Notes: generated from the sequence alone by a model not told the origin. A stretch of DNA of 64,000 nt from Echinicola shivajiensis (GCF_018642165.1 NZ_JAHHZM010000015.1:62001-126000); one strand, 5' to 3'; counted from the first letter of the stretch, positions 20,309 through 29,716 are shown. Made by a program: numbers and translations.

Positions 20309-21151
20309 ATGAAGATACATGTGATCAATACAGGATTCTTTAAGTTAGATGGCGGAGCCATGTTTGGTGTGGTTCCCAAATCACTTTGGCAAAGGACCAA
20401 TCCAGCAGATGAAAACAACCTTTGTAACTGGGCCATGCGATGTCTATTAGTGGAAGAGGGTGATCGCTTGGTATTAATTGACAATGGTATTGGAGATAAA
20501 CAAAGTGTAAAGTTCTTTTCGCATTATTATCTTCATGGGGAAGATAGTCTCCACGGATCTTTAGAAAAAGCGGGATTTACAGCAAGTGATATTACAGATA
20601 ATTTTTTGACCCATCTACATTTTGACCATTGTGGTGGTGGAGTAAAGTATAAACAAGGGACTGATCAATTGGAAATGGTATTTTCCAATGCCCAGTATTG
20701 GAGCAATAAAGATCATTGGAAATGGGCTACGGTACCCAATGCGAGGGAAAAAGCATCTTTTCTAAGCGAAAATATTTTACCCATGCAGGAAAGTGGACAG
20801 CTTTCCTTTTTGGACCTAGAAAGACCTAGCTTGTTTTCCGGCTTTGATTTTATGACTGTAGATGGACATACTGACAAACAGATGATTCCCAAGATTCGGT
20901 ACAAAGGAAAAACCATTATCTTTGTTGCAGATTTGCTTCCATCTGTAGGTCACATTCCATTACCCTATGTGATGGGGTATGATACCAGACCACTAAAGAC
21001 CCTTGAAGAAAAAAAGGCCTTTTTAGAGGAAGCAGCAGAAAAACAATATATCCTTTTTCTTGAACATGATCCTGTGCACGAATGCTGTACGGTGAAAATG
21101 ACAGAAAAAGGAGTTAGGCTGGACCAAACATTTTCGTTGAGTGAAATCTAA
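20309..21151 (+). CDS. MBL-fold metallo-hydrolase
   Basis: 280 residues, a metallo-beta-lactamase fold. The metal motif is HLHFDH (H102, H104, D106, H107). Further ligands lie in VDGHTDKQMIP (H about 192), FVADLLPS and the C-terminal LEHDP. The spacing fits the lactonase/N-acyl homoserine-lactonase-like branch, but many such proteins have unrelated substrates. The gene overlaps the patatin gene by 11 bases, so the two are probably translated together and the substrate may be a lipid-linked ester. No signal peptide; cytoplasmic. Confidence 0.85.
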   Translation: MKIHVINTGFFKLDGGAMFGVVPKSLWQRTNPADENNLCNWAMRCLLVEEGDRLVLIDNGIGDKQSVKFFSHYYLHGEDSLHGSLEKAGFTASDITDNFLTHLHFDHCGGGVKYKQGTDQLEMVFSNAQYWSNKDHWKWATVPNAREKASFLSENILPMQESGQLSFLDLERPSLFSGFDFMTVDGHTDKQMIPKIRYKGKTIIFVADLLPSVGHIPLPYVMGYDTRPLKTLEEKKAFLEEAAEKQYILFLEHDPVHECCTVKMTEKGVRLDQTFSLSEI

Positions 21152-21944
21152 AATTAGGATTGCTATAGCTTTATCCGGTGGTGGAGTGAGGGGGATTTCC
21201 CATTTAGGGGTCATCAAGGCCTTGGAAGAGTCTGGAATTTACCCTGATCTGGTATCCGGCACCAGTGCGGGTGCTATTGTTGGGGCTTTATATTGCTATG
21301 GCTATTCACCTGATGAGATTTTCGAAATTATTATCAACACCAATTATTTTAAATTTCTAAGACCTGCAATAAGTCGTAAAGGCCTTTTGAAAATGGATGT
21401 CTTGGAGGAGTTATATAGGGTGCATATGCCTGATAATAATTTTTCTGATTTGGAAAAGACTTTAAGTATTGCAGCGACCAATATTAAAAAAAGCAGGGTG
21501 GAATACTTTACTGAGGGAGATTTTATAAGGCCCTTAATGGCTTCGACATGCATTCCAGGCATGTTTGAGCCTATAGAAATAGGAGATGAATACTATATTG
21601 ATGGCGGCGTGTTGAATAATCTTCCTGTGGAGCCTTTGATCGATAAGAGTGATTGGGTCATTGGGGTAAACTGTAACCACCTACCTGATGTAGCCAATGT
21701 GACAAATATCAAGAGCTTGATAGAGAGAACGGTAATTATGTCAATGAATTATAATGTCTATAATAGAAGGACGAAATGTGATTATTTTATCGAGGCAGAA
21801 GGTTTGGCACAATATGGCGTTTTTGACCTGAAAAAGGCAGAAGAACTATTTAAAGCAGGCTATGAGTCTGCCAAAAACTATATTATTGAACACCAAAGCT
21901 TGGCTGATTTGGGTCAAGCGGAAAAAACTATTCGTAACAAATGA
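21141..21944 (+). CDS. Patatin-like phospholipase, RssA-like
   Basis: 267 residues. The glycine-rich oxyanion motif is GGGVRG (13-18). The nucleophile elbow is GTSAG with Ser42, and the second catalytic residue is Asp154 in DGGVLNN, together forming the Ser-Asp dyad of patatins. It is small and lacks a signal or barrel, as in the cytoplasmic RssA/YchK group that hydrolyses acyl esters of phospholipids. It overlaps the hydrolase gene upstream by 11 bases and the acyltransferase gene downstream by 4 (ATGA). The three genes thus look like one translationally coupled unit for lipid breakdown and re-acylation, by inference. Confidence 0.88.
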   Translation: MKSKIRIAIALSGGGVRGISHLGVIKALEESGIYPDLVSGTSAGAIVGALYCYGYSPDEIFEIIINTNYFKFLRPAISRKGLLKMDVLEELYRVHMPDNNFSDLEKTLSIAATNIKKSRVEYFTEGDFIRPLMASTCIPGMFEPIEIGDEYYIDGGVLNNLPVEPLIDKSDWVIGVNCNHLPDVANVTNIKSLIERTVIMSMNYNVYNRRTKCDYFIEAEGLAQYGVFDLKKAEELFKAGYESAKNYIIEHQSLADLGQAEKTIRNK

Positions 21945-22501
21945 TGAAACAACTGGCCCGTTTTGTATTCTGGATTACTGGTTGGAAGGTGGCAGGTGCC
22001 TGGCCTAAAGAACTTAAAAAAGCGGTAATGATTGCCATTCCTCACACCAGTAATTGGGATTTACTTTATGCAAGAGCTGCCTTTTATATAATGGATGTTC
22101 CTGTAAGGTTTACTATCAAGAAAGAGGTAATGGTAGGACCTTTGGGATGGTTTATCGGCGCTTTGGGTGGTATTTCCATCGATAGGAAGAAAGTGGCCGG
22201 CAAGAGGAAACAAACCTATACCGAAGCAATGGTGGATATGTTGAACAAATCCGATGAGCTGGTGGTAATGGTAACTCCTGAAGGTACCAGGAGCTATGCC
22301 AAGAGGTGGAAATCTGGTTTCTATCATGTAGCCATGGGGGCAAATGTACCTGTAGTAATCGGCTTTTTGGATTATAAGAAGAAACAAGCGGGGATTGGAC
22401 CGGTAATTCATCCAAATGGAAATATGGATGAGCAAATTGAAGAAATGAAGGCATATGGCCGCACAGTGACAGGAAAATATCCTGATCAGGGAATACGATA
22501 A
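21941..22501 (+). CDS. 1-acyl-sn-glycerol-3-phosphate acyltransferase-like (PlsC family)
   Basis: 186 residues. Catalytic motif HTSNWD (H35-x4-D40) and substrate motif TPEGTRS (112-118) are those of the PlsC/LPLAT family. It is shorter than typical PlsC (about 240) and begins almost directly at the acyltransferase core, as in the small Bacteroidota members. N-terminal hydrophobic residues (LARFVFWITGW) may associate it with the membrane. Start ATG overlaps the patatin stop codon. Acyl acceptor not proven. Confidence 0.85.
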   Translation: MMKQLARFVFWITGWKVAGAWPKELKKAVMIAIPHTSNWDLLYARAAFYIMDVPVRFTIKKEVMVGPLGWFIGALGGISIDRKKVAGKRKQTYTEAMVDMLNKSDELVVMVTPEGTRSYAKRWKSGFYHVAMGANVPVVIGFLDYKKKQAGIGPVIHPNGNMDEQIEEMKAYGRTVTGKYPDQGIR

Positions 22502-22535
22502 ATGCCAATTATTGGATATTATTTAAACATTTATG

Positions 22536-22563
22536 CCGGTACATCTTTTGTACCGGTTTTTTT
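22536..22563 (+). terminator. Terminator after the lipid-gene cluster
   Basis: Perfect 7-bp stem CCGGTAC/GTACCGG (22536-22542, 22550-22556) followed by seven T. Confidence 0.88.
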
Positions 22564-22582
22564 CTGTTTATATTTTTAGAAT

Positions 22583-23509
22583 ATGATAAGGAAAATAAAA
22601 AAGCTTACTGTTTTTAGGATATTAAAGGATAGTGTCCAAACTTTTGCTAAGAGCGATTCAATGACCTATGCCGCCAGTACAGCCTTTTATACCATTTTTT
22701 CCATGCCTGCCGTATTGATCATTTTGATTAATATAGGGGCCGCTTTTTATAATGAGGGAACAGTAAGGGAGGAATTACTGGCTCAAATTTCCAAACTAAG
22801 CGGAGCTGAAAGTGCAGCAACTATTGATAGCATTATTTACAATGCCACCATAGATAGTGATGGTTTTTGGGCCCAGTTAGTAGCCATTGCTGTCCTAGCC
22901 TTTAGTGCAACCACAGTTTTTGTAAGCCTGCAAAATAGTATCAACCATATTTGGCATATTAAATCAAAGCCGGAAAAGGGATTGGTCAAGTTTATTATTA
23001 ACCGTTTATTGAGCTTTTCAATGGTTGCTTCCATAGGATTCATTCTTTTGGTTTCCTTGGTGGTAGATGCTTTGATTGTGGTTTTCTTCAATCACCTTTC
23101 TAAGATATTTCAAGGAGCATCATTTTATCTTACTACCATAACTAATTTTGTGTTTACCCAGGCACTGATGGTCGTTATTTTTGGATTGATGTTTAAGATT
23201 CTTCCGGATGCAAAGGTAAAATGGCGATCGGTTTGGATGGGAGCTATTGTCACCATGGTCTTATTTGCTTTGGGGAAATACCTTATTGGCTTTTATTTAG
23301 GAAACAGTGAAATAGGCAGTGCTTATGGCACAGCCGGTTCTTTGGTGGTAATATTGGTATGGGTATATTATTCGGTAATTATTTTTTTGTTTGGAGCCAG
23401 CATCACCTATTATATAGCAGAAAAGACAGGGAGAGGAATCAGGCCCATTAAAGAAGCCGTTAAGATTCAAATCGTTGAAGTGGAAGATCAGCAGGAAGAG
23501 GAGGATTAA
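22583..23509 (+). CDS. YihY/BrkB family inner-membrane protein
   Basis: 308 residues with about six membrane helices. Family features are the opening SMTYAASTAFYTIFSMPAVLIILI, the IWHIKSKPEKG loop, KILPDAKVKWRSVWMGAIV and the closing GTAGSLVVILVWVYYSVIIFLFGASITYY. YihY proteins were once annotated as RNase BN; their biochemical role is unsettled, with links to membrane lipid transport. The acidic C-terminal tail (EVEDQQEEED) is cytoplasmic. The last four bases overlap the end of the convergent SDR gene. Confidence 0.9.
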   Translation: MIRKIKKLTVFRILKDSVQTFAKSDSMTYAASTAFYTIFSMPAVLIILINIGAAFYNEGTVREELLAQISKLSGAESAATIDSIIYNATIDSDGFWAQLVAIAVLAFSATTVFVSLQNSINHIWHIKSKPEKGLVKFIINRLLSFSMVASIGFILLVSLVVDALIVVFFNHLSKIFQGASFYLTTITNFVFTQALMVVIFGLMFKILPDAKVKWRSVWMGAIVTMVLFALGKYLIGFYLGNSEIGSAYGTAGSLVVILVWVYYSVIIFLFGASITYYIAEKTGRGIRPIKEAVKIQIVEVEDQQEEED

Positions 23510-24276
23510 CTGGTATAGCCACCATCAACCGTGAATATCGAACCAGTGGTGTAAGATGCTGCTGGGGAGGCTAAGAACAGTGCGAGAGCACCAATTTCTT
23601 CGGCCTTGCCCAGTCGTTTTATTGCCAGTCTTTTCATGATGGTTTCCATAACCTGATCATTGGACCAAAGAACTTGGCTGAATTTGGTTTTTACTACGCC
23701 TGGACAAATGGCATTGACCCTTACTTTATGATTGCCCCATTCTTTTGCACAAACCTTGGTGAGTGAGTGTAGGGCAGATTTACTAACACTGTAAATTCCC
23801 AATTGCGGTTCAGGTGTGATGGCTCCTATGGAACTGATATTGATGATGGAAGCATTGGATGATTTCCTTAAATGGGGCAAACAAAGTTTAGAAAGTTCAA
23901 ATGGTGCTCTAACGTTTACAGCCATGATTTTATCAAAAACTTCCATGCTGGTGTCATGGACAGGACCACAAAATGGATTTATTCCTGCATTGTTGACCAA
24001 AATATCTATTTGTCCATAGACCTCTAAAGTTTTGTTTACCAAAAGTTCCAATTCATCTGGATGGCTAACATTACACGCAACCCCCAACACATCATATCCT
24101 TTATCGTTTAGCCTTAATGCGACTTCGTCCAAGGCTTCTTGATTTCTGCTGCTAATGACTACTTTTGCGCCTGCCGCTGCGAAAAATTCGGCAATACTAA
24201 GACCGATGCCCTTGCTAGCTCCAGTGATTACTGCCACTTGGTTGTTCAAAGCAAATAATGCTGATAAATCCATCAA
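23506..24276 (-). CDS. SDR family oxidoreductase
   Basis: 256 residues, a classical short-chain dehydrogenase. NAD(P) motif TGASKGIG (18-25), structural NNAG (95-98), catalytic Ser148/149 and Tyr162-x3-Lys166 (YSVSK), and the closing AAASYTTGSIFTVDGG-like end are all present. Substrate cannot be named; similar proteins reduce 3-oxoacyl chains, alcohols or sugars. SRNQ after strand 2 suggests NADP(H). Convergent with yihY, with a 4-base overlap and no terminator between them. Confidence 0.9.
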   Translation of the reverse strand: MMDLSALFALNNQVAVITGASKGIGLSIAEFFAAAGAKVVISSRNQEALDEVALRLNDKGYDVLGVACNVSHPDELELLVNKTLEVYGQIDILVNNAGINPFCGPVHDTSMEVFDKIMAVNVRAPFELSKLCLPHLRKSSNASIINISSIGAITPEPQLGIYSVSKSALHSLTKVCAKEWGNHKVRVNAICPGVVKTKFSQVLWSNDQVMETIMKRLAIKRLGKAEEIGALALFLASPAASYTTGSIFTVDGGYTS

Positions 24277-24430
24277 TTATTTATTTTATAGCTCGATTAA
24301 AAAACAACTTAATTTAAAAAATCTATTGGAATTGATTTCAAATTCCAGTTTTATTTTCCGAAAAATTGTACCAAATAGGGGATTAAATTATTAATTACTA
24401 TTGTGTACAAATGACATTTGTAAATAAATG

Positions 24431-24462
24431 CAAAAAGCCCGCTCCAAAAAAGCAGGCCTTTT
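24431..24462 (-). terminator. Terminator of the TetR gene
   Basis: Imperfect stem CAAAAAGCCCGCT / AGCAGGCCTTTTG with two mismatches around a short A-rich loop. It lies 36 bases past the TetR stop. Confidence 0.55.
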
Positions 24463-24497
24463 GATGAGGTAATATATCAGATTTAGAAATTCTAAAT

Positions 24498-25199
24498 TTA
24501 AAATAAAGATCCTTGAACAGCCTTTGGCCTTTGGGCTTGCACTGTCCCCTTTAGCATATCTTGGATCAATTTTATAAAACCATTATGCCAGTTTTCGTTA
24601 CTGATTTTTACTTCTTTATTATCGTAATTTATTGGACCTCTTAAACGCTCAAATCCCAGTAGCATGGTCCATACGGTATAAAAGGTGATCTCTGGTTGTA
24701 GATCAGGTCGCATACTGCCGTCCCTCACTCCATGTGAAATGATCTGTATCCCAATTTTGGCTGGGTCATGCTGTATTTCCAGTAATTCTGTGAAGTTTGG
24801 GCTTTCCAATATAAGTGGATCGATTTGTTTTCTTTTTTCAGGATCATTGTATTGATCCATGATTCCCATAAAATTCAGGATCGCATCCTGATACATTTTA
24901 TTGTTTTCAGTGAAATTGATAAAGTTTTCCACCAGTATAGTGATCATTTCTGACCCAGATTTACCCTTGCTTTTTTGGGCTTCCCTAAAAACATCTTTTA
25001 GCTCTTCAAATGCTTTGCGGGTAACGGCCATATATAGGTCTTCCTTATTTTTATAATAGAAGTATATGAGGCCTTTACTCATTTTGGCCTTCTTCGCTAC
25101 CTCATCCATTTTAGTATTGTGATAGCCTTTTTCAGCAAAAAGCCCAATGGCTGAATCTAATATCTCTTTCTCTTTCTTTTGTCTCTCGTACTTTCCCAT
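24498..25199 (-). CDS. TetR/AcrR family transcriptional regulator
   Basis: 233 residues. The N-terminal DNA-binding domain (about 5-60) has the TetR pattern LFAEKGYHNTKMDEVAKKAKMSKGLIYFYYKNKEDLY, with the recognition helix at SKGLIYFYY. The C-terminal ligand domain is not recognised. It may control the adjacent SDR gene on the same strand, 220 bases downstream, but no operator was identified. Confidence 0.9.
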   Translation of the reverse strand: MGKYERQKKEKEILDSAIGLFAEKGYHNTKMDEVAKKAKMSKGLIYFYYKNKEDLYMAVTRKAFEELKDVFREAQKSKGKSGSEMITILVENFINFTENNKMYQDAILNFMGIMDQYNDPEKRKQIDPLILESPNFTELLEIQHDPAKIGIQIISHGVRDGSMRPDLQPEITFYTVWTMLLGFERLRGPINYDNKEVKISNENWHNGFIKLIQDMLKGTVQAQRPKAVQGSLF

Positions 25200-25402
25200 T
25201 TCAGTAAGAATAGGTGTTGTTTAAATAAGGTTTAAAGTTATTGAACTTTATTTAAATTTATAATAAAAGATTGAAAATATGTGTGCTTAAAAATAGAGTG
25301 GAAAGTGTAGGTATTGTTGGTTAATTGATTGAATTATAGCACTTTAAAATGGTTTGTTTGAAGTGGAGATTGATAAAAAAATCTTTTTGAAACTGAAAGA
25401 AA

Positions 25403-25424
25403 GGGGAGACCACAAGATCTCCCC
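25403..25424 (-). terminator. Terminator of tyrS
   Basis: Perfect 7-bp GGGGAGA/TCTCCCC stem, with a T-rich tract on the minus strand. Confidence 0.75.
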
Positions 25425-25431
25425 AAGAGAC

Positions 25432-26730
25432 TTATCCATTAACTTTAATAATGAAGTAATTCTTTTTACCCTTTTGAACAAGTAAGTATTTTCCTTGTAA
25501 AAGTTCTAAGCCATCCATGGTCGTTTGAGGGTCATCAAGCTTAACCTTATTGACACTGACACCACCACCTTGGATCATTTTTCTTGCTTCGCCTTTGGAC
25601 TTAAATATTACTTCTTGTCCCTTATCACCCAATAAATCTAAAACGCCTTCTATTTCATTGAATTCTGATTGGTTGATTTCCACTTGTGGAACTCCCTCGA
25701 ATACTTGAAGAAAAGTCCTTTCATCCAAGGATGCTAAGTCTTCAGTAGAAGATTTTCCAAAAAGAATAGATGAAGCTTTCACTGCCATTTCATAGTCTTC
25801 TTCTGAATGTACCATGATGGTAATTTGCTTAGCTATTTCCTTTTGGAGTATTCTCAAATGTGGTGCTTCAAGATGTTCCTTCTCCAGGCCCTCAATGGTG
25901 TCTTTATCTAAAGTCGTGAATATGCGGATATATTTGGTGGCATCTTCATCAGAAACATTGAGCCAAAACTGGTAGAATGCGTACGGGGAAGTCTTTTCAG
26001 GGTCTAACCAAACACTTCCGCCTTCTGTTTTACCAAACTTGGATCCATCTGCCTTGGTGATCAATGGAACAGTAAGGGCAAAGGCGCTACCTCCGTCCAT
26101 TCTTCTGATAAGTTCTGTTCCCGTTACTATATTTCCCCATTGGTCAGATCCTCCCAACTGCATGGTACAGTTCTTGTTTTTCCAAAGGTGGTAAAAGTCA
26201 TAACCCTGGATCAACTGGTAGGAAAATTCAGTAAAGGAAAGTCCATTTCCTTCTTCCAATCTTCTTTTTACGCTGTCCTTGGCCATCATATAATTTACGG
26301 TGATATGCTTGCCCACATCACGGATAAAGTCAAGAAAAGAAAATTGGGACATCCAGTCATGGTTGTTGACCAATTCTGCTTTGTTTTCTTTTTCCTCGGA
26401 AAAATTCAAGAATTTGCCCAATTGCTTTTTGATACAGGCAATATTATGATCAAGGGTTTCTTTGTCCAAGAGGTTTCTCTCAGCTGACTTGAAAGAAGGG
26501 TCGCCGATCATACCTGTGGCACCACCAACAAGGGCGATTGGCTTATGTCCGGAACGTTGAAAGTGCAAAAGCGTCATTACACCTACCATATGCCCAATGT
26601 GCAAAGAATCGGCAGTTGGGTCAAAGCCTAGATAGGCAGAAGTTATGCCTTTATTTAGGTGTTCTTCCAATTCCGGAGTCATGTCCTGAACCATGCCTCT
26701 CCAACGCAATTCTTCTATAAAGTTGTTCAT
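25432..26730 (-). CDS. tyrS: Tyrosine--tRNA ligase
   Basis: 432 residues, class I synthetase. HIGH motif at 44-47, KMSKS-equivalent KFGKT at 231-235, tyrosine-pocket stretch [12 protein letters not shown], and [14 protein letters not shown]-terminal S4 RNA-binding domain (about 365-432; [17 protein letters not shown]) binds tRNA-Tyr. Length and motifs fit the bacterial TyrRS1 (TyrS) form. Single-gene unit with its own promoter and terminator. Confidence 0.97.
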   Translation of the reverse strand: MNNFIEELRWRGMVQDMTPELEEHLNKGITSAYLGFDPTADSLHIGHMVGVMTLLHFQRSGHKPIALVGGATGMIGDPSFKSAERNLLDKETLDHNIACIKKQLGKFLNFSEEKENKAELVNNHDWMSQFSFLDFIRDVGKHITVNYMMAKDSVKRRLEEGNGLSFTEFSYQLIQGYDFYHLWKNKNCTMQLGGSDQWGNIVTGTELIRRMDGGSAFALTVPLITKADGSKFGKTEGGSVWLDPEKTSPYAFYQFWLNVSDEDATKYIRIFTTLDKDTIEGLEKEHLEAPHLRILQKEIAKQITIMVHSEEDYEMAVKASSILFGKSSTEDLASLDERTFLQVFEGVPQVEINQSEFNEIEGVLDLLGDKGQEVIFKSKGEARKMIQGGGVSVNKVKLDDPQTTMDGLELLQGKYLLVQKGKKNYFIIKVNG

Positions 26731-26765
26731 ATTTATGTTTTGCTACTAATAATCTAAACGAGCTG

Positions 26766-26773
26766 CAAATATA
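26766..26773 (-). promoter_or_regulatory. -7 promoter box of tyrS
   Basis: Reads TATATTTG on the minus strand, matching TAnnTTTG, 35 bases before the tyrS ATG. No clear -33 element and no T-box-like leader. Confidence 0.45.
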
Positions 26774-26860
26774 GGTTTTGCCGCTTTAGAATTAAAGGAA
26801 AGCTTTGATATTTGGCCTTACCAATGAATGTAAATTGAATTAATTGGTTTTTTAATGGCT

Positions 26861-27772
26861 TTAGTCCAATCGCTCCATAACAAGCACCAGTTTATCGCCC
26901 TTTGGACTTATGGCCAACCTTGAGATATTACCATAGCCAGGAAAGGTGACCTTGGCGATTTTTTCCCAATCTTGGCTTTTATTGACTCTTTTTACATATA
27001 AATCCTGACCTTGGGCCATTAGCATCATGTTTTTGTCAATCCATATGAAATCTTCGCTTTCCGTCAATGCCGTTCCGTAGTTACCTTTGACTTTTTCTTC
27101 AATGTCAAAGGATTTGATCTCAAAAGTGGGTTTCCCATTTAAGACCACACTGGCACTTTTATCGATATATGTGATCTCACTGGTATTGGGCCTTTTTTGG
27201 ATACTTCGTCCTATGTTTTCAGCGATGGGGAGTACATTTTCGCGGCTTAGGGGGTACACCAGTTTATTGGGCTCTCCTAGTACAAACATAGCAGCAATAT
27301 TATTATACCAGGTATAATAGCCCACAGGTTCTATATCATCGTAAAGTAATTCTGGTTCACCAAAATTTATAGGGTACAGCCAAAGCCTCTGGCTACTATC
27401 TTCCTCCACCGTAACTGCAGAAATATATTGACCGCAATCCGTAAGTCTCGGGGAGAACTCACTCTTTGTATCTGTTCTGGTCATATTGGTAAAGCTATCC
27501 TTATCAAAACTGTAGAGGATAATATCGCTATTACCTGCATCGGCTATGGAAGAAAAGGCTACCTGCTCGTTATTGATAAAGAAGGGTTGATTATCATATC
27601 CAGCTCGATCAGTAAGCTTTTTGGCACTGCCCGGGACTATGCTGAATTTCCCTAAAAATTTTTTGGATTCGAGGCTTATGAGATCAAAAGAATCCTGTGC
27701 CTTAATGGAATTGGAAGCCAATGTGGATATAATTATTATCGCAAAAACAGCGATTTTTTTCAGTCTAAACAT
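26861..27772 (-). CDS. Periplasmic TolB/PD40-like beta-propeller protein
   Basis: 303 residues from MFRLKKIAVFAIIII; the frame extends 23 codons upstream but the signal peptide (cleavage near IKAQ) fixes this start. Repeats of the PD40 type are visible (NNEQVAFSSIADAGNSDIILYSFD, SEFSPRLTDCGQYISAVTV, ISRLAISPKGDKLVLVMERLD), so a six-bladed propeller is likely. The function is unknown; such proteins often act as periplasmic scaffolds or sensors. Stands alone. Confidence 0.7.
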   Translation of the reverse strand: MFRLKKIAVFAIIIISTLASNSIKAQDSFDLISLESKKFLGKFSIVPGSAKKLTDRAGYDNQPFFINNEQVAFSSIADAGNSDIILYSFDKDSFTNMTRTDTKSEFSPRLTDCGQYISAVTVEEDSSQRLWLYPINFGEPELLYDDIEPVGYYTWYNNIAAMFVLGEPNKLVYPLSRENVLPIAENIGRSIQKRPNTSEITYIDKSASVVLNGKPTFEIKSFDIEEKVKGNYGTALTESEDFIWIDKNMMLMAQGQDLYVKRVNKSQDWEKIAKVTFPGYGNISRLAISPKGDKLVLVMERLD

Positions 27773-28011
27773 ATAGATGGCTATTATTTGTGATAGTTGC
27801 TCTAAAATTACAAAAGGAATCGAGAATGAAGAATTTCTCACTGCCTAATCCTATATTGAGCAACAGTTTTTTCTTTTAAGAGTAACCAGAGAGTGTCCGT
27901 AAACGGTCAAATTTTGTACGTTTATGTAGCAACGGATTTTTAGAAAGTTGGCTGGTTTGATATTAGGGCACTTTTTAAGAAATGGCATCCTTTTCGTAAT
28001 TTAAGTCTCAG

Positions 28012-28317
28012 ATGAAAAGCAAAGTATATCACTTTAGAAGATTTCCCTTCGAACTGCTATTTTGGTGTTTGGCGATTGTGGGTATTTTATTGATTGATCC
28101 CAATTCCCAGACTCATTTTAGTATTTGTCCACTGGATATGCTTGGGATTGATTGGTGCCCGGGTTGTGGATTGGGAAGGAGCATGAAACTCTTTTCAACT
28201 GGTGAATTTTCAGCCTCTTTTGACATGCATCCTATGGGGGGGATAGCCTGGTTGATCATTGCTTTTCGAATAAGTGAATTGGTGAAACTATTAAAAACAA
28301 CAAGTTATTATGGCTAA
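28012..28317 (+). CDS. DUF2752 domain membrane protein
   Basis: 101 residues. DUF2752 signature: two hydrophobic segments around CPLDMLGIDWCPGCGLGRS, with conserved cysteines. Function unknown. First of three overlapping genes (8-base overlap with the next), so it is probably one operon with the TM2 and DUF4097 genes. Confidence 0.85.
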   Translation: MKSKVYHFRRFPFELLFWCLAIVGILLIDPNSQTHFSICPLDMLGIDWCPGCGLGRSMKLFSTGEFSASFDMHPMGGIAWLIIAFRISELVKLLKTTSYYG

Positions 28318-28714
28318 TGTATTGAAGCACCTTCCGGAACTGGAAGGAATGGAACTTGGATATATCCAAGGAATCCTAAAAAACATGGATGATGAGCAGG
28401 CAAATCTTTTTGCACAGGTTTATAGGGCTCGAAGAAAAGACAGCCAAATGGTTTTGATCTTGGCTTTACTGGGCTTTTTTGGTTTTGCAGGTCTTCATCG
28501 CTTTATTTTAGGTCAAATAGGCCTTGGGATATTGTATTTCTTTACCGTCGGTTTATGTTTTATCGGGACGATAGTGGACTTGGTAAATTATAAAAGTCTG
28601 GCTTACGAATACAATATTAAGGTGGCTCACGAAACTTTATCCGTGATGAGTAACGGGTTTGGTCAAACAATTAATCAGGAAAACGAACAAAAGGAAAAAA
28701 ATGATGAAGGATAA
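28310..28714 (+). CDS. TM2 domain-containing membrane protein
   Basis: 134 residues. Residues about 48-95 form the TM2 domain: LALLGFFGFAGLHRFILGQIGLGILYFFTVG with the helix-turn G-x3-H-R-F motif, then CFIGTIVDLVNY. Function of TM2 proteins in bacteria is not established. N-terminal 40 residues are soluble and helical. Overlaps both neighbours. Confidence 0.88.
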   Translation: MANVLKHLPELEGMELGYIQGILKNMDDEQANLFAQVYRARRKDSQMVLILALLGFFGFAGLHRFILGQIGLGILYFFTVGLCFIGTIVDLVNYKSLAYEYNIKVAHETLSVMSNGFGQTINQENEQKEKNDEG

Positions 28715-29651
28715 ACCAAGCATATTGGCCTTAGCACTGTTATTATGGGCAGTACTACTTCCAGGATGCGGTTATTCCCAAATGACCGTGGTATCTGATA
28801 TTGAGGAATCATTTTCAGGAATAAAGCAGGTGGAGTTATATGGTGGTCCACTCGAAGTTTCCTATGAAGGCAAGGAAGGAGCCAGTGATGTTTCTTTGAG
28901 TGCTTATTTGGAAACTAATAGAGAAAATGGGGTTAAAATTAGCTACGAGGTGAAGGGAGACAAGCTGATTGTGAAATGGGATCAAAGCAAAAAAACGAAT
29001 TCATGGAGAAATTTTAGACATGAAGGATATATCAGTGTGACAGGCCCTAAAGAAATTCAGCTGGAGGTGTCCAGTGGCTCAGGAAAGGCCTTTGTTTCAA
29101 ATATTGAATCAGAGGAGTTAAAAGTCTCTGCAGGATCTGGCCATGTGGTGGTTAATGACCTGGAAGTAAATCAAGTATACCTTGCTGTTGGATCAGGGCA
29201 TATTGAAGCGATGGACATTGAAGGAAACATAGATTGCAAGGTTTCTTCTGGACATGCCGAACTAGAGGATATTGAAGGAAATATCAATGCAGTGGCCAGC
29301 AGTGGCCAATTGAGTATAGAAGATGTGGATGGAGAAGTAAGTGCTGTGGTAAGTTCAGGTAGGATTGTCATGGAGGATATTACTGAAGTAGCTAGTTTAA
29401 CCAGTTCTTCTGGCTCCATAAGCGGTAACGATGTAGGATTAAGTTCGACTACCAATCTGAAATGTTCTTCAGGTTCCATAAAAATTAATACCACCAGTAA
29501 CCTTGATGACTTTAATTTTGATATGGTGGCCAGCAGTGGAAGCCTTAGGGTAGGAGATCAAAAGAAAGGAAAAATTCTAAAGATTGATAATAACTCAGGC
29601 ATGACCGTGAAAGGCGTAACCAGTTCCGGAAGCCTGTCTATTCAGCATTAA
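28701..29651 (+). CDS. DUF4097-type beta-solenoid lipoprotein
   Basis: 316 residues from MMKDKPSIL (upstream in-frame codons lie inside the TM2 gene). A signal sequence ends at a lipobox-like LLPGC. The body is a run of about a dozen short repeats built on SSGS/GSGH turns (VSSGSGKAFV, VSAGSGHVVV, VASSGQLSIE, VSSGRIVMED, LTSSSGSISG). These are expected to stack as a right-handed beta-solenoid, the DUF4097/DUF4098 fold. Function unknown; related proteins occur with PspC-like and envelope-stress genes. Last gene of a three-gene overlapping operon. Confidence 0.82.
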   Translation: MMKDKPSILALALLLWAVLLPGCGYSQMTVVSDIEESFSGIKQVELYGGPLEVSYEGKEGASDVSLSAYLETNRENGVKISYEVKGDKLIVKWDQSKKTNSWRNFRHEGYISVTGPKEIQLEVSSGSGKAFVSNIESEELKVSAGSGHVVVNDLEVNQVYLAVGSGHIEAMDIEGNIDCKVSSGHAELEDIEGNINAVASSGQLSIEDVDGEVSAVVSSGRIVMEDITEVASLTSSSGSISGNDVGLSSTTNLKCSSGSIKINTTSNLDDFNFDMVASSGSLRVGDQKKGKILKIDNNSGMTVKGVTSSGSLSIQH

Positions 29652-29685
29652 CAATCATAATTATATAAAGGTTATAAATAGACAG

Positions 29686-29716
29686 GAAAGGGATGCTTTT
29701 TTGAAGTATCCCTTTC
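29686..29716 (+). terminator. Terminator after the DUF4097 gene
   Basis: 9-bp arms GAAAGGGAT (29686-29694) and ATCCCTTTC (29708-29716), T-containing tail. Also close to the convergent porin gene. Confidence 0.65.

Noticed and set aside
22061-22508. Two overlapping minus-strand frames (118 and 124 codons)
   Set aside because: Antisense to the PlsC-like gene, which carries the HTSNWD and TPEGTRS motifs.
26140-26487. 115-codon plus-strand open frame
   Set aside because: Antisense inside tyrS, which has all catalytic motifs in order.
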